Positions 9,276 through 19,849 of a DNA stretch of 64,000 nucleotides are shown one piece after another. The position numbers and the translations under genes are program-made. The number at the start of each line of letters is the position of its first letter. Position 1 is the stretch's first letter. The notes beneath the pieces are model-generated. The model saw only the letters and a list, made by a program, of their open reading frames with translations, had not been told where the DNA came from and made no database searches. The stretch lies in assembly GCF_001426665.1 (NCBI RefSeq), contig NZ_LMEY01000012.1, positions 124,001-188,000 of the forward strand, in the 5' to 3' direction. The DNA is from Rhizobium sp. Root1334 (GTDB lineage Bacteria; Pseudomonadota; Alphaproteobacteria; Rhizobiales; Rhizobiaceae).

Positions 9276-10367
9276 ATGGCACAAAACTCTTTGCGGCTTG
9301 TAGAGGACAAATCGGTGGATAAAAGCAAGGCACTTGAAGCGGCACTCTCCCAGATCGAACGCTCGTTCGGCAAGGGATCGATCATGAAGCTCGGTGGAAA
9401 AGACAGCATAGTCGAAATCGAAACCGTTTCGACGGGCTCGCTGAGCCTCGATATTGCGCTTGGTATCGGCGGACTGCCCAAGGGGCGCGTCATCGAAATC
9501 TACGGACCGGAAAGCTCGGGCAAGACGACGCTGGCACTGCAGACGATTGCTGAAGCCCAGAAGAAGGGCGGCATTTGCGCCTTTGTCGATGCCGAACATG
9601 CGCTCGATCCGGTCTATGCCCGCAAGCTTGGCGTCGATCTCGAAAATCTTTTGATCTCGCAACCGGATACCGGTGAGCAGGCTCTGGAAATCACCGATAC
9701 ACTGGTGCGTTCCGGCGCCATCGACGTTCTCGTCGTCGATTCGGTCGCAGCCCTTGTACCGCGCGCTGAAATCGAAGGTGAAATGGGCGACAGCCTGCCG
9801 GGTCTGCAGGCCCGTCTGATGAGCCAGGCGCTGCGCAAGCTGACCGCGTCGATCTCGAAGTCGAACTGCATGGTCATCTTCATCAACCAGATCCGCATGA
9901 AGATCGGCGTGATGTTCGGTTCGCCTGAAACGACGACAGGTGGTAACGCCCTGAAGTTTTATGCCTCCGTTCGCCTCGACATCCGCCGCATCGGCGCCGT
10001 CAAGGAGCGTGAGGAAGTCATCGGCAACCAGACGCGCGTCAAGGTCGTCAAGAACAAGATGGCGCCGCCCTTCAAGCAGGTCGAATTCGACATCATGTAT
10101 GGTGAGGGCGTGTCCAAGACCGGTGAACTGGTCGATCTCGGCGTCAAGGCCGGCATCGTCGAGAAGTCGGGTGCGTGGTTCTCCTATAATAGCCAGCGGC
10201 TTGGTCAGGGCCGCGAGAACGCCAAGTCGTTCCTGCGTGACAATCCGGATACGGCAAGGGAGATCGAACTGTCGCTGCGCCAGAATGCCGGCCTGATCGC
10301 CGAAAAATTCCTGGAAAATGGTGGCCCCGAAGCCGGTGACGACGACGATGATGCCGCTCTGGCATAA
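9276..10367 (+). CDS. recA: RecA recombinase
   Basis: 363 residues, standard for rhizobia. DNA-dependent ATPase that forms filaments on single strands for recombination repair and triggers LexA cleavage. Walker A G-P-E-S-S-G-K-T lies at 77-84; the L1 and L2 loops and the [12 protein letters not shown] region are intact. The C-terminus is acidic, with five consecutive aspartates, as usual. The start ATG has AAAGGTGG upstream; longer frames to 9198 run through the promoter. SOS control is supported by the two upstream boxes. A strong terminator separates it from alaS. Confidence 0.98.
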   Translation: MAQNSLRLVEDKSVDKSKALEAALSQIERSFGKGSIMKLGGKDSIVEIETVSTGSLSLDIALGIGGLPKGRVIEIYGPESSGKTTLALQTIAEAQKKGGICAFVDAEHALDPVYARKLGVDLENLLISQPDTGEQALEITDTLVRSGAIDVLVVDSVAALVPRAEIEGEMGDSLPGLQARLMSQALRKLTASISKSNCMVIFINQIRMKIGVMFGSPETTTGGNALKFYASVRLDIRRIGAVKEREEVIGNQTRVKVVKNKMAPPFKQVEFDIMYGEGVSKTGELVDLGVKAGIVEKSGAWFSYNSQRLGQGRENAKSFLRDNPDTAREIELSLRQNAGLIAEKFLENGGPEAGDDDDDAALA

Positions 10368-10394
10368 GATTACCTGATTTCGACTTGATGTTGG

Positions 10395-10431
10395 CCGGCC
10401 GCTCCTTAATCCGAGCGGCCGGTTTTCTTTT
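10395..10431 (+). terminator. terminator after recA
   Basis: A 10-bp GC stem (CCGGCCGCTC at 10395-10404, GAGCGGCCGG at 10413-10422) with an 8-base loop is followed by a T-rich tail. Confidence 0.9.
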
Positions 10432-10593
10432 GCCGTCTGGACAGGGATTGGCCCGGACGATAAAAGCCTGTGTTCCAATGGGGCGGGAGAGGGTCGGCGG
10501 ATGTCCGGTGATCCGCGATTTTCAAAAGTTTTCCGGTTCGCGGCTCAGTCAGGCAGGCTGCGGACGGTCCGATGCAAGAGATAAGGGCGCAAT

Positions 10594-13257
10594 ATGAGCG
10601 GCGTGAATGAAATCCGGTCGACGTTCCTCGACTACTTCAAGAAGAACGGCCATGAGGTTGTATCGTCGAGCCCGCTGGTTCCGCGCAACGATCCGACCCT
10701 GATGTTCACCAATGCCGGCATGGTTCAGTTCAAGAACGTTTTCACCGGTCTGGAGCAGCGCCCCTATTCGACGGCTGCGACCGCGCAGAAATGCGTGCGC
10801 GCCGGGGGCAAGCATAATGACCTCGACAATGTCGGCTATACCGCGCGCCACCACACCTTCTTCGAAATGCTCGGTAATTTTTCCTTCGGCGATTATTTCA
10901 AGGAGCGGGCGATCGAGCTTGCCTGGAACCTGATCACCAAGGATTTCGGCATCGATGCCAAGCGGCTTTTGGTCACCGTTTACCACACCGATGACGAGGC
11001 TTTTGGCCTGTGGAAGAAGATTGCCGGCCTGACTGACGACCGGATCATCCGGATCCCGACCAGCGACAATTTCTGGGCGATGGGCGATACCGGCCCCTGC
11101 GGGCCATGTTCCGAGATCTTCTACGATCACGGCGATCATATCTGGGGTGGACCTCCCGGTTCCAAGGATGAAGACGGCGACCGGTTCATCGAAATCTGGA
11201 ACCTTGTCTTCATGCAGTACGAGCAAGTGACGAAGGAAGAACGGGTCGATCTGCCGCGTCCGTCGATCGACACCGGCATGGGCCTCGAGCGCGTTGCTGC
11301 TCTGTTGCAGGGCAAGCATGACAATTATGATATCGACCTGTTCCGCGCCTTGATCGCTGCCTCGGAAGAGGCGACCGGCGTCAAGGCTGAAGGCGACCGC
11401 CGCGCCAGCCACCGCGTCATCGCCGACCATCTGCGGGCGTCCGCATTCCTGATCGCCGATGGCGTTCTGCCGTCGAACGAAGGCCGTGGCTATGTGCTGC
11501 GCCGGATCATGCGCCGTGCCATGCGCCACGCCCAGTTGCTGGGTGCCCGTGACCCGTTGATGTGGCGGCTGCTGCCGGCGCTGATCGGCCAGATGGGCCG
11601 TGCTTACCCGGAACTCGTTCGGGCGGAATCCCTGATTTCGGAAACCTTGAAGCTGGAAGAGACCCGGTTCCGCAAGACGCTGGAACGCGGCCTCGGCCTG
11701 TTGTCGGATGCCACGCTCGATCTTGCCGAGGGCGACCAGCTGAACGGCGAGACGGCCTTCAAGCTCTACGATACGTACGGCTTCCCGCTTGACCTGACGC
11801 AGGATGCCTTGCGTAGCCGGGGTATCGGCGTCGATACCGAGGCGTTCACGGCGGCCATGGAGCGCCAGAAGGCTGAAGCCCGTGCGTCCTGGTCCGGCTC
11901 CGGTGACAAGGCAACGGAAACGATCTGGTACGAGCTGAAGGAAAAGCTCGGTGCCACAGAGTTCCTCGGTTACGACACCGAGACGGCAGAAGGTGTCGTC
12001 CAGGCGATCGTGCGCGATGGCAAGGCGATCGACACCGCCTCGAAAGGCGATACGGTCCAGCTGGTTCTCAACCAGACACCATTCTACGGCGAATCCGGCG
12101 GCCAGATGGGCGATACCGGCGTAATCTCCACCGATCATGCAAAGCTGACGGTCACCGACGTGCAGAAGCGCGGCGAGGGCCTGTTCGTGCATTCCTGCGT
12201 CGTTGAAGACGGCACGGTCAAGGTTGGTGACGCAGCGGCACTGAACGTCGACCACGCCCGCCGTTCGCGCCTGCGCGCCAACCATTCGGCCACTCATCTG
12301 CTGCATGAAGCGCTGCGCGAAGTGCTTGGCACCCATGTGGCGCAGAAGGGCTCGCTGGTTGCGCCGGAGCGCCTGCGCTTCGACGTTTCGCATCCGAAGC
12401 CGATGACGGCCGAAGAGCTGAAGATCGTCGAGGACATGGCCAACGAGATCATCGTGCAGAACGCGCCAGTCACGACGCGGCTGATGAGCGTCGATGATGC
12501 GATTGCCGAAGGCGCGATGGCGCTGTTCGGCGAAAAATACGGCGATGAAGTGCGTGTCGTGTCGATGGGGCAGGGCATTCATGGCGCCAAGGCCAACCGT
12601 CCTTACTCGGTTGAACTCTGCGGCGGCACCCATGTCGGCGCCACCGGCGAGATCGGCCTTGTGCGCATCGTCGGCGAAAGTGCCGTTGGTTCCGGTGTTC
12701 GCCGTCTGGAAGCCCTGACCGGCGTATCGGCGCTGGCTTACCTCAACGAGCAGGACGAGCGGGTCAAGACACTGGCAACAACGCTGAAGGTTCAGCCTGC
12801 AGACGTTCTGACCCGCGTTGAAACGCTGATGGACGAGCGCCGCAAGCTGGAGCGCGAACTGAACGAGGCCAAGAAGAAGCTGGCGCTCGGCGGTGGCGAT
12901 GCCGGTGGTTCTGCCGATCAGGTGCAGGATATCGGCGGCGTCAAGTTCCTTGGAAAGGTTGTTACCGGTGTCGAGCCGAAGGACCTGAAGAGCCTTGCCG
13001 ACGATGGCAAGACGAGCCTCGGTTCTGGTGTTGTTACCTTCGTTGGCGTCTCTGCGGATGGCAAGGCAAGCGCCGTAGTGGCCGTAACCGACGATCTGAC
13101 GTCGCGTTTCAGCGCCGTCGACCTCGTTCGGATTGCCTCGGCAGCGCTCGGCGGCAAGGGTGGTGGCGGCCGCGCCGACATGGCGCAGGCCGGCGGTCCG
13201 GATGGTGACAAAGCTGCGGAAGCGATCGCGTCGGTGAGCGCCGCACTCGCCGGATAA
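10594..13257 (+). CDS. alaS: alanyl-tRNA synthetase
   Basis: 887 residues, full length. Charges tRNA-Ala and edits misacylated Ser/Gly. The class II catalytic core is at the N-terminus ([18 protein letters not shown]). The editing domain carries H-S-A-T-H-L-L-H and C-G-G-T-H-V, which bind zinc. A glycine-rich C-Ala domain forms the last 150 residues. It is placed immediately after recA, the order familiar from alphaproteobacteria, but has its own transcription unit because terminators lie on both sides. The start follows an AAGAGATAAGGG stretch. Confidence 0.98.
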   Translation: MSGVNEIRSTFLDYFKKNGHEVVSSSPLVPRNDPTLMFTNAGMVQFKNVFTGLEQRPYSTAATAQKCVRAGGKHNDLDNVGYTARHHTFFEMLGNFSFGDYFKERAIELAWNLITKDFGIDAKRLLVTVYHTDDEAFGLWKKIAGLTDDRIIRIPTSDNFWAMGDTGPCGPCSEIFYDHGDHIWGGPPGSKDEDGDRFIEIWNLVFMQYEQVTKEERVDLPRPSIDTGMGLERVAALLQGKHDNYDIDLFRALIAASEEATGVKAEGDRRASHRVIADHLRASAFLIADGVLPSNEGRGYVLRRIMRRAMRHAQLLGARDPLMWRLLPALIGQMGRAYPELVRAESLISETLKLEETRFRKTLERGLGLLSDATLDLAEGDQLNGETAFKLYDTYGFPLDLTQDALRSRGIGVDTEAFTAAMERQKAEARASWSGSGDKATETIWYELKEKLGATEFLGYDTETAEGVVQAIVRDGKAIDTASKGDTVQLVLNQTPFYGESGGQMGDTGVISTDHAKLTVTDVQKRGEGLFVHSCVVEDGTVKVGDAAALNVDHARRSRLRANHSATHLLHEALREVLGTHVAQKGSLVAPERLRFDVSHPKPMTAEELKIVEDMANEIIVQNAPVTTRLMSVDDAIAEGAMALFGEKYGDEVRVVSMGQGIHGAKANRPYSVELCGGTHVGATGEIGLVRIVGESAVGSGVRRLEALTGVSALAYLNEQDERVKTLATTLKVQPADVLTRVETLMDERRKLERELNEAKKKLALGGGDAGGSADQVQDIGGVKFLGKVVTGVEPKDLKSLADDGKTSLGSGVVTFVGVSADGKASAVVAVTDDLTSRFSAVDLVRIASAALGGKGGGGRADMAQAGGPDGDKAAEAIASVSAALAG

Positions 13258-13286
13258 TCCAGTTTCCGTCTCATTGCTTATATTTG

Positions 13287-13313
13287 AAAACCGGGCTGAA
13301 TGGCCCGGTTTTT
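13287..13313 (+). terminator. terminator after alaS
   Basis: CCGGGC (13291-13296) pairs with GCCCGG (13303-13308) around a 6-base loop. Flanking A4 and T5 extend the stem and give the U-tract. Confidence 0.88.
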
Positions 13314-13421
13314 CTTTGGCCAATTGCTTTTCCCGTGTTGAAATCGGTGCAGCCAACTTCGCAGGATTTGTCAAATCTGGATGTGGTTCTGTCCGTTTGT
13401 TCGGCTTGTATGAGGATCGGC

Positions 13422-14273
13422 ATGAAGGAAGACAGCATCTGGGCGGTTTACGAACAGCGTTTGCGGCGCGTATCGGCCTATATTTACGATCACCTGGACG
13501 AAGAGCTCGATCTTGATCGGCTCTCGGATATTGCCTGCATGTCGCCGCATCACTGGCACCGGGTCTACCGGGCCGTGCACGGCGAAACGCTGGCAACGAC
13601 CGTCAAGCGGCTGAGACTGCATCGGGCGGCGGGTGATCTGGTGCAGACGAGCCTTTCTGTCGAGGAAATCGCAAGACGGACCGGCTATCCCAATCTCCAA
13701 TCCTTCACCCGGATTTTCAAATCGGTGTTCGGCATGCCGCCGGCCCGGTACCGGAGAGAGGGCAGCCATACTGTCTTTCAATCGGCAAACGGCAAAGGAT
13801 TTGGCGAAATGTACAATGTGACGATGAAAACGATTGCCCCGCGTGAGCTCACCGGGGTCAGCCATACCGGTTCCTATATGGGTATCGGCCGTGCTTTCGA
13901 AACGCTCGGCGGCACGCTGCAGGCACGCAAGCTTTACCGGCAGGACATGAAGATGGTCGGCATCTATCTGGATGATCCGGATCTGGTGGCGGAGGATAAG
14001 CTGCGCTCCTTTGCCTGTGTAACAGAAGGGCAGCACGTTCCGGCTGATGAGCCGCTGGTGCGAAAGCATCTGGAGGGTGGCGAGTATGCGGTGTTGCGGC
14101 ACAAGGGGCCGTATGCCGATATGCACAAGGCCTATCAGTGGCTGTATGGCGAATGGCTGCCATCATCGGGCCGGGAGGTCCGCGATACGGTGAGGTTCGA
14201 GGAATACATCAACAATCCCCGGGATGCTGCTCCGAAAGAGCTGTTGACGGACATCTATCTGCCCGTGAAGTAA
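13422..14273 (+). CDS. AraC-family regulator with GyrI-like effector-binding domain
   Basis: 283 residues. An N-terminal AraC double helix-turn-helix (about 8-110: D-L-D-R-L-S-D-I-A-C-M-S-P-H-H-W-H-R, then V-E-E-I-A-R-R-T-G-Y) is followed by a GyrI-like domain (about 130-283). This architecture is that of the Rob/SoxS-like and SbmC-like regulators, which often bind small hydrophobic ligands. The start at 13422 is chosen because GAGG lies six bases upstream. No adjacent target gene is obvious, because the neighbours are convergent or separated by terminators. The ligand is unknown. Confidence 0.82.
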   Translation: MKEDSIWAVYEQRLRRVSAYIYDHLDEELDLDRLSDIACMSPHHWHRVYRAVHGETLATTVKRLRLHRAAGDLVQTSLSVEEIARRTGYPNLQSFTRIFKSVFGMPPARYRREGSHTVFQSANGKGFGEMYNVTMKTIAPRELTGVSHTGSYMGIGRAFETLGGTLQARKLYRQDMKMVGIYLDDPDLVAEDKLRSFACVTEGQHVPADEPLVRKHLEGGEYAVLRHKGPYADMHKAYQWLYGEWLPSSGREVRDTVRFEEYINNPRDAAPKELLTDIYLPVK

Positions 14274-14282
14274 ATTGTCGTG

Positions 14283-14319
14283 GATACCCGGTGGAAATTC
14301 GCTGCCGGGTATCGTTTTT
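14283..14319 (+). terminator. terminator after AraC-family gene
   Basis: A 9-bp perfect stem GATACCCGG (14283-14291) / CCGGGTATC (14305-14313) with a 13-base loop is followed by GTTTTT. Confidence 0.85.
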
Positions 14320-14364
14320 CCATAAGCCGGCTAATGGATTAATTGTAGACGTTGCTTGATTCCA

Positions 14365-15129
14365 TCAAGGCGTGCTGAAAAGCCCCCAATGCTGCAGGCC
14401 TTCCAGCACGCCATCGGCAAATTTTCCGCTGCTGCCATAGATATCCGGGCGGTCTCCGGCGATGGATTTCAGCTCATCCAAGGCGTTACCCACCACGATG
14501 CCGCGAGCACCGAGAAGCGCAAACATGCTGCGGTCATTGTCGGTATCGCCAGCCACCACCACGTCTTCATGCGACAACCCGAGCTGGCGGCATAGCCAGG
14601 AGAGGGCGGCGCCCTTGTCAACACCGTCAGGCAGGATGTCGAGGTCTCGTTTGCTGGAGTAGACCAGGCGGGCGGCAATTCCGGCGCCTGCCAGTTTTTC
14701 CTCTATGCTGGCCAAGGTCGCAGCATCGGCATCGTGCAGATACCAGCTGGATTTCTGGGCGTGCTGATACATGTCCGGCTGGAAGATGATGTCCGGAACA
14801 CTGGATAACGCCCTGTTGATCCGTTCATGGTCAAACCCGGCGCCGATGGCGCGCGAATAAAGCGCCGCATGAGATGGTTCTTTCGCGTTGTCCAGCATCG
14901 TTCCCACTCCGCCGATATAGATATCGGGCCGTGGCAATGCCGTGGTGGCGACAAACGCTTTTTGATCGTCGATCAGCCGGCCGCTGTTGAACACCAGTAG
15001 TGGCCGTTTGTCTGGCGCAAGACCAAGCCAGGCATCGCGAAATCGCGCTTCAGCCTCTCTGTTTCCTGCCAACGTGCCATCGATGTCGCTGCAGAACAGC
15101 CGAATCGGCCTCAATCTCCGTCCGTCCAT
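14365..15129 (-). CDS. mfppA: mannosylfructose-phosphate phosphatase, HAD-IIB family
   Basis: About 254 residues. HAD phosphatase with motif I F-C-S-D-I-D-G-T-L-A, motif II F-N-S-G-R, and motif IV G-D-T-D-N-D-R-S-M-F. The segments Y-I-G-G-V-G-T-M-L, Q-H-A-Q-K-S-S-W-Y-L-H-D-A-D-A and R-D-L-D-I-L-P match what I recall of Agrobacterium MfppA. That enzyme dephosphorylates mannosylfructose phosphate to the compatible solute mannosylfructose. The gene overlaps the end of mfpsA, so the two are translationally coupled. The start is uncertain: ATG at 15141, ATG at 15129 or TTG at 15114 are all possible. A plain sucrose-phosphate phosphatase is the alternative. Confidence 0.82.
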   Translation of the reverse strand: MDGRRLRPIRLFCSDIDGTLAGNREAEARFRDAWLGLAPDKRPLLVFNSGRLIDDQKAFVATTALPRPDIYIGGVGTMLDNAKEPSHAALYSRAIGAGFDHERINRALSSVPDIIFQPDMYQHAQKSSWYLHDADAATLASIEEKLAGAGIAARLVYSSKRDLDILPDGVDKGAALSWLCRQLGLSHEDVVVAGDTDNDRSMFALLGARGIVVGNALDELKSIAGDRPDIYGSSGKFADGVLEGLQHWGLFSTP

Positions 15130-16454
15130 GGTTCCGCCCATTCATTATCATCCATTGCCTGCGGCATCGGCCGTCCCTCGACGACACCGATGAGCTGCTG
15201 GGCAATGCCGGTCCAGGTAAACAGGCTGCGTGCCTTGTGGGCGCCCATGCGCGACAAACGGCCGTAGAGCCGCTCGTGTTTCAGCGGCTTCATCATCGTG
15301 ATGCCAAGATCGTATTTGTCGAACGGATCGGCAAACAACGCATGCCGGCCATAGCTGACGGCGCGGAACAATCCGCCATGAACCGTAATGATGGTCGGGG
15401 TGCCGCTGGCCATCGCCTCGATCGCAGTCATGCCGAAGGGTTCGTAACGGCTGGATAGGACGAAGATATCGGCGGCACGGTAAAAGTCGGGCAGATCGTC
15501 ATCAGCGACGAAACCGGAAAACACCACCTTGCCGTCCAGTCCAAGGGCTGCCACGCGTTGCTTCAATTCATCAAGAATACCCGCCTCCTGCGGGTCCATG
15601 TTTTCGCCGCCGACTGCCAGATGCAGGCGCGCTTCCGGCTCGCGCTCGGCCAGCACGGAAAAACCGTCGATCAGAAGATCATACCCCTTGTTCGTGGCCA
15701 GGCGGCCCATGGCCATCACCACCTTGCCTTCGAAGCCGAACCGCTGGCGGGCCATTTCGCGCGTTGCCCTGGAAACGGGAAAGAAGCGGTTGTCATCATA
15801 GCCGGGCGGAATCATATGCACACGGTCGCGCGGCAGATTGTAGTCGTTGACCAGCATCTCTACCTGGATCGGCGTCGTGGCGATCACCATGCTGCAGGAG
15901 CGATAGATGATCAGTTCATGCTTGATGCGCTCGGAAAAATTGAATTCCTTGTCGAACTCCGCCGCCTTGTCCGGATAGTCCGTCTCCATCTGGCGCTTCT
16001 TCCACAGGCCAAGCGAATGCGGCGTGTGGATATGGGTGACACCGAGCGCTTCGGACATGCGCTGGCCGGCGATACCCGCGTCCCAATAGTGGCTGTTGAT
16101 CAGCGTATAGGTGAAATCGTTCCTGCGAACGAAACGGACGGCATTTTCGCACCATTCCATCAGGTGTTTGTAGAGATATTCCTTCGGTATGAAATCGTTG
16201 CCGCCGCAGGGGATGCGGATTACCCGCACACGCTCGTCAACTTCGTCAAACTCCGGTTGGTCCTCGAACCGGCGTGTATAGATGTCGACCTCATGGCCGA
16301 GCAGCGCCAGCTTGCGGGCGAGTTCGATGACATAGACCACCTGACCGCCGGTATCGGCGGCACCCAGCGGCGGTTCGGCGGCGACATAGCCATGAGTTGA
16401 TACCAGGGCAATGCGGGGAAGGTGGCTATGGGGTTTGTCGGAGGAACTGTTCAT
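15111..16454 (-). CDS. mfpsA: mannosylfructose-phosphate synthase, GT4 glycosyltransferase
   Basis: 447 residues. Resembles sucrose-phosphate synthase, but matches remembered Agrobacterium MfpsA closely across the length. Examples are T-H-G-Y-V-A-A near 18, L-G-A-A-D-T-G-G-Q-V-V-Y-V-I-E-L-A, and S-S-R-Y-E-P-F-G-M-T-A-I-E-A-M-A-S-G with the retaining GT4 E-x7-E motif. MfpsA transfers mannose from GDP-mannose to fructose 6-phosphate. The ATG at 16454 is the first in-frame start matching the family; an upstream 37-codon extension is unlikely. It is followed by its phosphatase and preceded by icd and the icd terminator. Confidence 0.85.
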   Translation of the reverse strand: MNSSSDKPHSHLPRIALVSTHGYVAAEPPLGAADTGGQVVYVIELARKLALLGHEVDIYTRRFEDQPEFDEVDERVRVIRIPCGGNDFIPKEYLYKHLMEWCENAVRFVRRNDFTYTLINSHYWDAGIAGQRMSEALGVTHIHTPHSLGLWKKRQMETDYPDKAAEFDKEFNFSERIKHELIIYRSCSMVIATTPIQVEMLVNDYNLPRDRVHMIPPGYDDNRFFPVSRATREMARQRFGFEGKVVMAMGRLATNKGYDLLIDGFSVLAEREPEARLHLAVGGENMDPQEAGILDELKQRVAALGLDGKVVFSGFVADDDLPDFYRAADIFVLSSRYEPFGMTAIEAMASGTPTIITVHGGLFRAVSYGRHALFADPFDKYDLGITMMKPLKHERLYGRLSRMGAHKARSLFTWTGIAQQLIGVVEGRPMPQAMDDNEWAEPWTDGD

Positions 16455-16551
16455 TGATCTGCGGTCACAATCTTTTGGAAGGAGGGTGCGTGCAGTGCAG
16501 CATGCGGAAGGGCTCACTTCGCGAACGGTTCGCTGACGAAAAGGTTCCAAT

Positions 16552-16577
16552 AAAAAACCCGGCACATGGCCGGGTTT
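16552..16577 (-). terminator. terminator after icd
   Basis: GCCGGG/CCCGGC hairpin (16558-16563 with 16569-16574), loop of five bases. On the minus strand it is followed by a run of T (A on plus at 16552-16557). It lies between icd and mfpsA, so the mfp genes have their own promoter. Confidence 0.85.
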
Positions 16578-16602
16578 CTCAGTTCATTCCAGTGTGGCTT
16601 GA

Positions 16603-17817
16603 TCAGGCAACCATTGCCTTCTTCAGGTTCTCGTCGATCTTGTCGAGGAAGCCGGTGGTCGAGAGCCACGGCTGGTCTGGGCCGATCAGCAGCGCCAGAT
16701 CCTTGGTCATGAAGCCGCTCTCGACGGTGTCAACGCAGACTTTTTCCAGAGTGTCAGCAAAGCGGGCGAGTTCCGCGTTGTTGTCGAGCTTGGCGCGGTG
16801 AGCAAGGCCACGGGTCCAGGCGAAGATCGAGGCGATCGAGTTGGTCGATGTTTCCTCGCCCTTCTGGTGCTGGCGGTAGTGACGGGTCACCGTGCCGTGG
16901 GCGGCTTCGGCTTCGACCGTCTGGCCATCCGGCGTCATCAGAACCGAGGTCATCAGGCCGAGAGAGCCAAAACCCTGTGCGACGATGTCGGACTGAACGT
17001 CGCCGTCATAGTTCTTGCAGGCCCAGACGTAACCGCCGGACCACTTGAGCGCCGAAGCGACCATGTCGTCGATCAGGCGATGTTCGTACCAGATCTTGGC
17101 TTCCTTGAACTTGTCGGCGAATTCGGCGTCGAAGACAGCCTGGAAGATATCCTTGAAGCGGCCGTCATAGACCTTGAGGATAGTGTTCTTGGTCGAGAGA
17201 TAGACCGGAACGCCGCGCTGCAGGCCGTAGTTCAGCGATGCGCGGGCGAAATCAGTGATTGATTCGTCAAGGTTGTACATGCCCATGGCAACGCCGGCTG
17301 CCGGGGCGTCATAGACTTCGTGCTCGATTTCGGTGCCGTCCTCGCCGACGAACTTCATCGTCAGCTTGCCCTTGCCGGGGAACTTGAAGTCGGTGGCGCG
17401 GTACTGGTCGCCGAAGGCGTGACGGCCGACGATGATCGGCTTGGTCCAGCCCGGAACAAGGCGCGGGACGTTCTTGCAGATGATCGGCTCGCGGAAGATA
17501 ACGCCGCCCAGGATGTTGCGGATCGTGCCGTTCGGCGACTTCCACATCTTCTTCAGGCCGAATTCCTCGACGCGGGCTTCGTCCGGGGTGATCGTTGCAC
17601 ACTTGACACCGACACCGTGCTTCTTGATGGCATTGGCGCTATCGATCGTCACCTGATCGTTGGTCGCATCGCGGTTTTCCATGCCAAGGTCGTAGTATTC
17701 CAGATCGATATCCAGGTACGGATGGATCAGCTTTTCCTTGATGAACTGCCAGATGATGCGGGTCATTTCATCGCCGTCGAGCTCGACGACTGGATTGGCG
17801 ACCTTGATCTTTGTCAT
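16603..17817 (-). CDS. icd: NADP-dependent isocitrate dehydrogenase
   Basis: 404 residues, the homodimeric eukaryote-like type common in rhizobia rather than the E. coli type. Decarboxylates isocitrate to 2-oxoglutarate in the TCA cycle. Signatures are [13 protein letters not shown] at the start, [15 protein letters not shown], and the metal/NADP region [22 protein letters not shown] followed by [11 protein letters not shown]. It ends with its own terminator. A likely promoter lies 46-74 bases upstream. Confidence 0.97.
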   Translation of the reverse strand: MTKIKVANPVVELDGDEMTRIIWQFIKEKLIHPYLDIDLEYYDLGMENRDATNDQVTIDSANAIKKHGVGVKCATITPDEARVEEFGLKKMWKSPNGTIRNILGGVIFREPIICKNVPRLVPGWTKPIIVGRHAFGDQYRATDFKFPGKGKLTMKFVGEDGTEIEHEVYDAPAAGVAMGMYNLDESITDFARASLNYGLQRGVPVYLSTKNTILKVYDGRFKDIFQAVFDAEFADKFKEAKIWYEHRLIDDMVASALKWSGGYVWACKNYDGDVQSDIVAQGFGSLGLMTSVLMTPDGQTVEAEAAHGTVTRHYRQHQKGEETSTNSIASIFAWTRGLAHRAKLDNNAELARFADTLEKVCVDTVESGFMTKDLALLIGPDQPWLSTTGFLDKIDENLKKAMVA

Positions 17818-17862
17818 GTTGCAAACCTCTGCATGGGGTTGGATGGAAACGGGTTGGCGCCC

Positions 17863-17891
17863 CTATAGCATCCAGTTCACCACAGGCAAAG
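17863..17891 (-). promoter_or_regulatory. putative icd promoter
   Basis: On the minus strand CTTTGC (17886-17891), a 17-base spacer and CTATAG (17863-17868). The -10 is close to the CTATAT favoured in rhizobia; the -35 is weak. Confidence 0.4.
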
Positions 17892-17942
17892 ACATACACG
17901 CGTGATTCCGCGTGCGTTTCCTTCCGATTGCAAAACCTGTGT

Positions 17943-18335
17943 TCAATGGCCGCGGATAGCGCGCGGGAAATCCGCGGCGCGGGGCTTTGCATAACATCTT
18001 TCCTCGCGAACAAGGATGCTTTCCGCATCGAGCGCGGCAATGGGCGTATGCCGGTCGGTTGGCACCAGGCCATCAAGCTGCAGGGCGAGATAGCGGCCGC
18101 AGCAAACCCGCAGGAAGGATGTGAAGTTTTCCGGTGGATGGCCTTCGCCGAGCGATTCGATATAGAGCCGCCCGATCAGGCGGCCGACCGACATGCCGTC
18201 GCGGTCGCCGATATCGTCGAGGATGGACCAGAAGAAGCTTTCAAGCCGGATGCTTGTCGCCACGCCATCGATCCGCACCGAGCGGGTCACACTTTGCCAG
18301 AGCGCCGGGTCGGCGCCGATGAATAGTCTGCACAT
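17943..18335 (-). CDS. ribbon-helix-helix domain protein
   Basis: 130 residues. The segment S-I-R-L-E-S-F-F-W-S-I-L-D-D-I-G-D-R-D-G-M-S-V-G-R-L-I (about 27-53) fits the RHH_4 type ribbon-helix-helix fold of alphaproteobacteria. A strand carrying the DNA-contacting residues precedes two helices. The following F-T-S-F-L-R-V-C-C-G-R-Y is also typical. The start has an excellent GGGAGGAA. Proteins of this family are small DNA-binding proteins of unknown target, sometimes mis-annotated as sulfotransferases. It stands alone upstream of icd. Confidence 0.72.
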   Translation of the reverse strand: MCRLFIGADPALWQSVTRSVRIDGVATSIRLESFFWSILDDIGDRDGMSVGRLIGRLYIESLGEGHPPENFTSFLRVCCGRYLALQLDGLVPTDRHTPIAALDAESILVREERCYAKPRAADFPRAIRGH

Positions 18336-18398
18336 CCGTTCCTCCCAGAACTCCGGCTTGAAATGTTCACCCTTCGATGCGGTTTGGCAAGACCGATG

Positions 18399-19007
18399 TC
18401 AGGCAGCCGAGCGCGTCAATGGCGTATTGTGGCGAATCTCGGTTCCCAGAACAGTCAGGAACTGACCGATCCAGGCCGGATGCGCGGGCCAGGCGGGTGC
18501 CGATACCAGATTACCGTCAGTCACAGCCTGATCGACCGGGATTTCGGCATAATGACCACCGGCAAGCTCAACGTCGAAACGGCAGGCGGGGTAGGCGGAG
18601 CATGTCCGGCCCTTCAGCACGCCTGCGGCCGACAGCAATTGTGCGCCATGGCAAATGGCAGCCACTGGCTTGTTCGCCTCGAAGAAGTGGCGGACCATGG
18701 CGATGACGTTCGCATCGAGCCGCAGATATTCCGGCGCCCGGCCACCGGGAATGACCAGCGCGTCGTAGCTCTCGACCTTGGTGTCGGCAAAGGTCGCGTT
18801 CAGGGTAAAATTGTGACCACGCTTTTCCGAGTAGGTCTGATCACCTTCGAAGTCATGGATGGCCGTGGCAATCTGCTGGCCCGCCGTCTTGCCCGGGCAG
18901 ATGGCATGAACCGTATGGCCAACGGCGAGCAACGCCTGGAATGGCACCATCGTCTCGTAGTCCTCTGTGAAATCGCCGCAGATCATTAGAATTTTCTTGC
19001 CGCCCAT
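18399..19007 (-). CDS. DJ-1/PfpI family protein
   Basis: 202 residues. Flavodoxin-like DJ-1/PfpI fold: [15 protein letters not shown] at the N-terminus supplies the conserved glutamate. The nucleophile elbow [10 protein letters not shown] supplies the catalytic cysteine followed by histidine. Members act as glyoxalases/deglycases, chaperones or amidases, and sequence alone does not decide. The start at 19007 is chosen over the ATG twelve bases upstream because GGAGG lies five bases before it. It is divergent from the secreted-protein gene. Confidence 0.82.
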   Translation of the reverse strand: MGGKKILMICGDFTEDYETMVPFQALLAVGHTVHAICPGKTAGQQIATAIHDFEGDQTYSEKRGHNFTLNATFADTKVESYDALVIPGGRAPEYLRLDANVIAMVRHFFEANKPVAAICHGAQLLSAAGVLKGRTCSAYPACRFDVELAGGHYAEIPVDQAVTDGNLVSAPAWPAHPAWIGQFLTVLGTEIRHNTPLTRSAA

Positions 19008-19233
19008 CGTATCCTCCATCGGGTTGCTGACGATGTCAGGATGCCACGGCCGGTCTCTGGCAAGGTATTAGCCTGATACTACATTGACCAACCCCTGACG
19101 ATGATTGGTACACCGCATCATTGCGGCCTCGCGTGTCGAAGCGAATTTGATTATGAGCAGACGCAAATTCTCTGGCGCCGGAGCGCCGGTCGCGCATCTG
19201 AAATGTCGTGCATCTGAGATCAGGAGATGATGG

Positions 19234-19761
19234 ATGAAACGGTTCGCACTTGTTGTTCTGGCTTGCTGCACGTTTTCGGCTGCGCACGCAGGCGACCCCG
19301 CAGCGCCGGTCAATGAAATCATGCAGGAAGCCGTCAAGGGCTGGGCGGAGGAGGCACAGCCGGGCGAGGATTATTTTTCCGAGGCGCGTCTTGGCCGTAT
19401 CTACAGCCAGGATTTCGTCAAGGCCTATCGCGAGGCGGCAAAATTCCCGGCCTATGACGAAGGCGATTCGCCGTTTGATTATGATGTGATCGTCAGTGGT
19501 CAGGACAGCTGCTCGATCAAGGATCTGTTGGTCGTTGCCGGCCCGGAGACGGACGGCAAGAGCGATGTCACGGTCACCTTCGACAATACCCATTGTTTTG
19601 GTGAGCGCGCAGCCGACTGGAAGCCGAGCGAACTGCATTTCATGGTGATCGAGGAAGGCGGCAAGGCCGTCATTGACGACATCATCCGCGCCGGTGAAAC
19701 TGGCTCGCTCAAGAGCGAGTTGCAGGCGATTGCCAGCCAGGGCGCCAGCACGCCAGAATAG
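19234..19761 (+). CDS. secreted protein of unknown function
   Basis: 175 residues. A clear signal peptide ends at about residue 19 (A-H-A before G-D), so the mature protein is periplasmic or secreted. The mature part is acidic. It has two cysteines (in D-S-C-S-I-K and T-H-C-F-G-E) that could pair, and no membrane segment. It loosely resembles small DUF3828-like envelope proteins, but I cannot name a family. AGGAG precedes the start. It is followed by trmJ after 88 bases. Confidence 0.72.
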   Translation: MKRFALVVLACCTFSAAHAGDPAAPVNEIMQEAVKGWAEEAQPGEDYFSEARLGRIYSQDFVKAYREAAKFPAYDEGDSPFDYDVIVSGQDSCSIKDLLVVAGPETDGKSDVTVTFDNTHCFGERAADWKPSELHFMVIEEGGKAVIDDIIRAGETGSLKSELQAIASQGASTPE

Positions 19762-19849
19762 ACCGTTGTGGGCTGCGGCTTTCAAAATCCGCGCATCTGT
19801 GCAAGGAAGCGCTGAAATCCAGACGCAAAACAGAGACGAAAGTACCGGA

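Noticed and set aside
10549..13596. 1015-residue minus-strand open frame opposite alaS
   Set aside because: It is the antisense shadow of alaS, a common effect of GC-rich codon bias.
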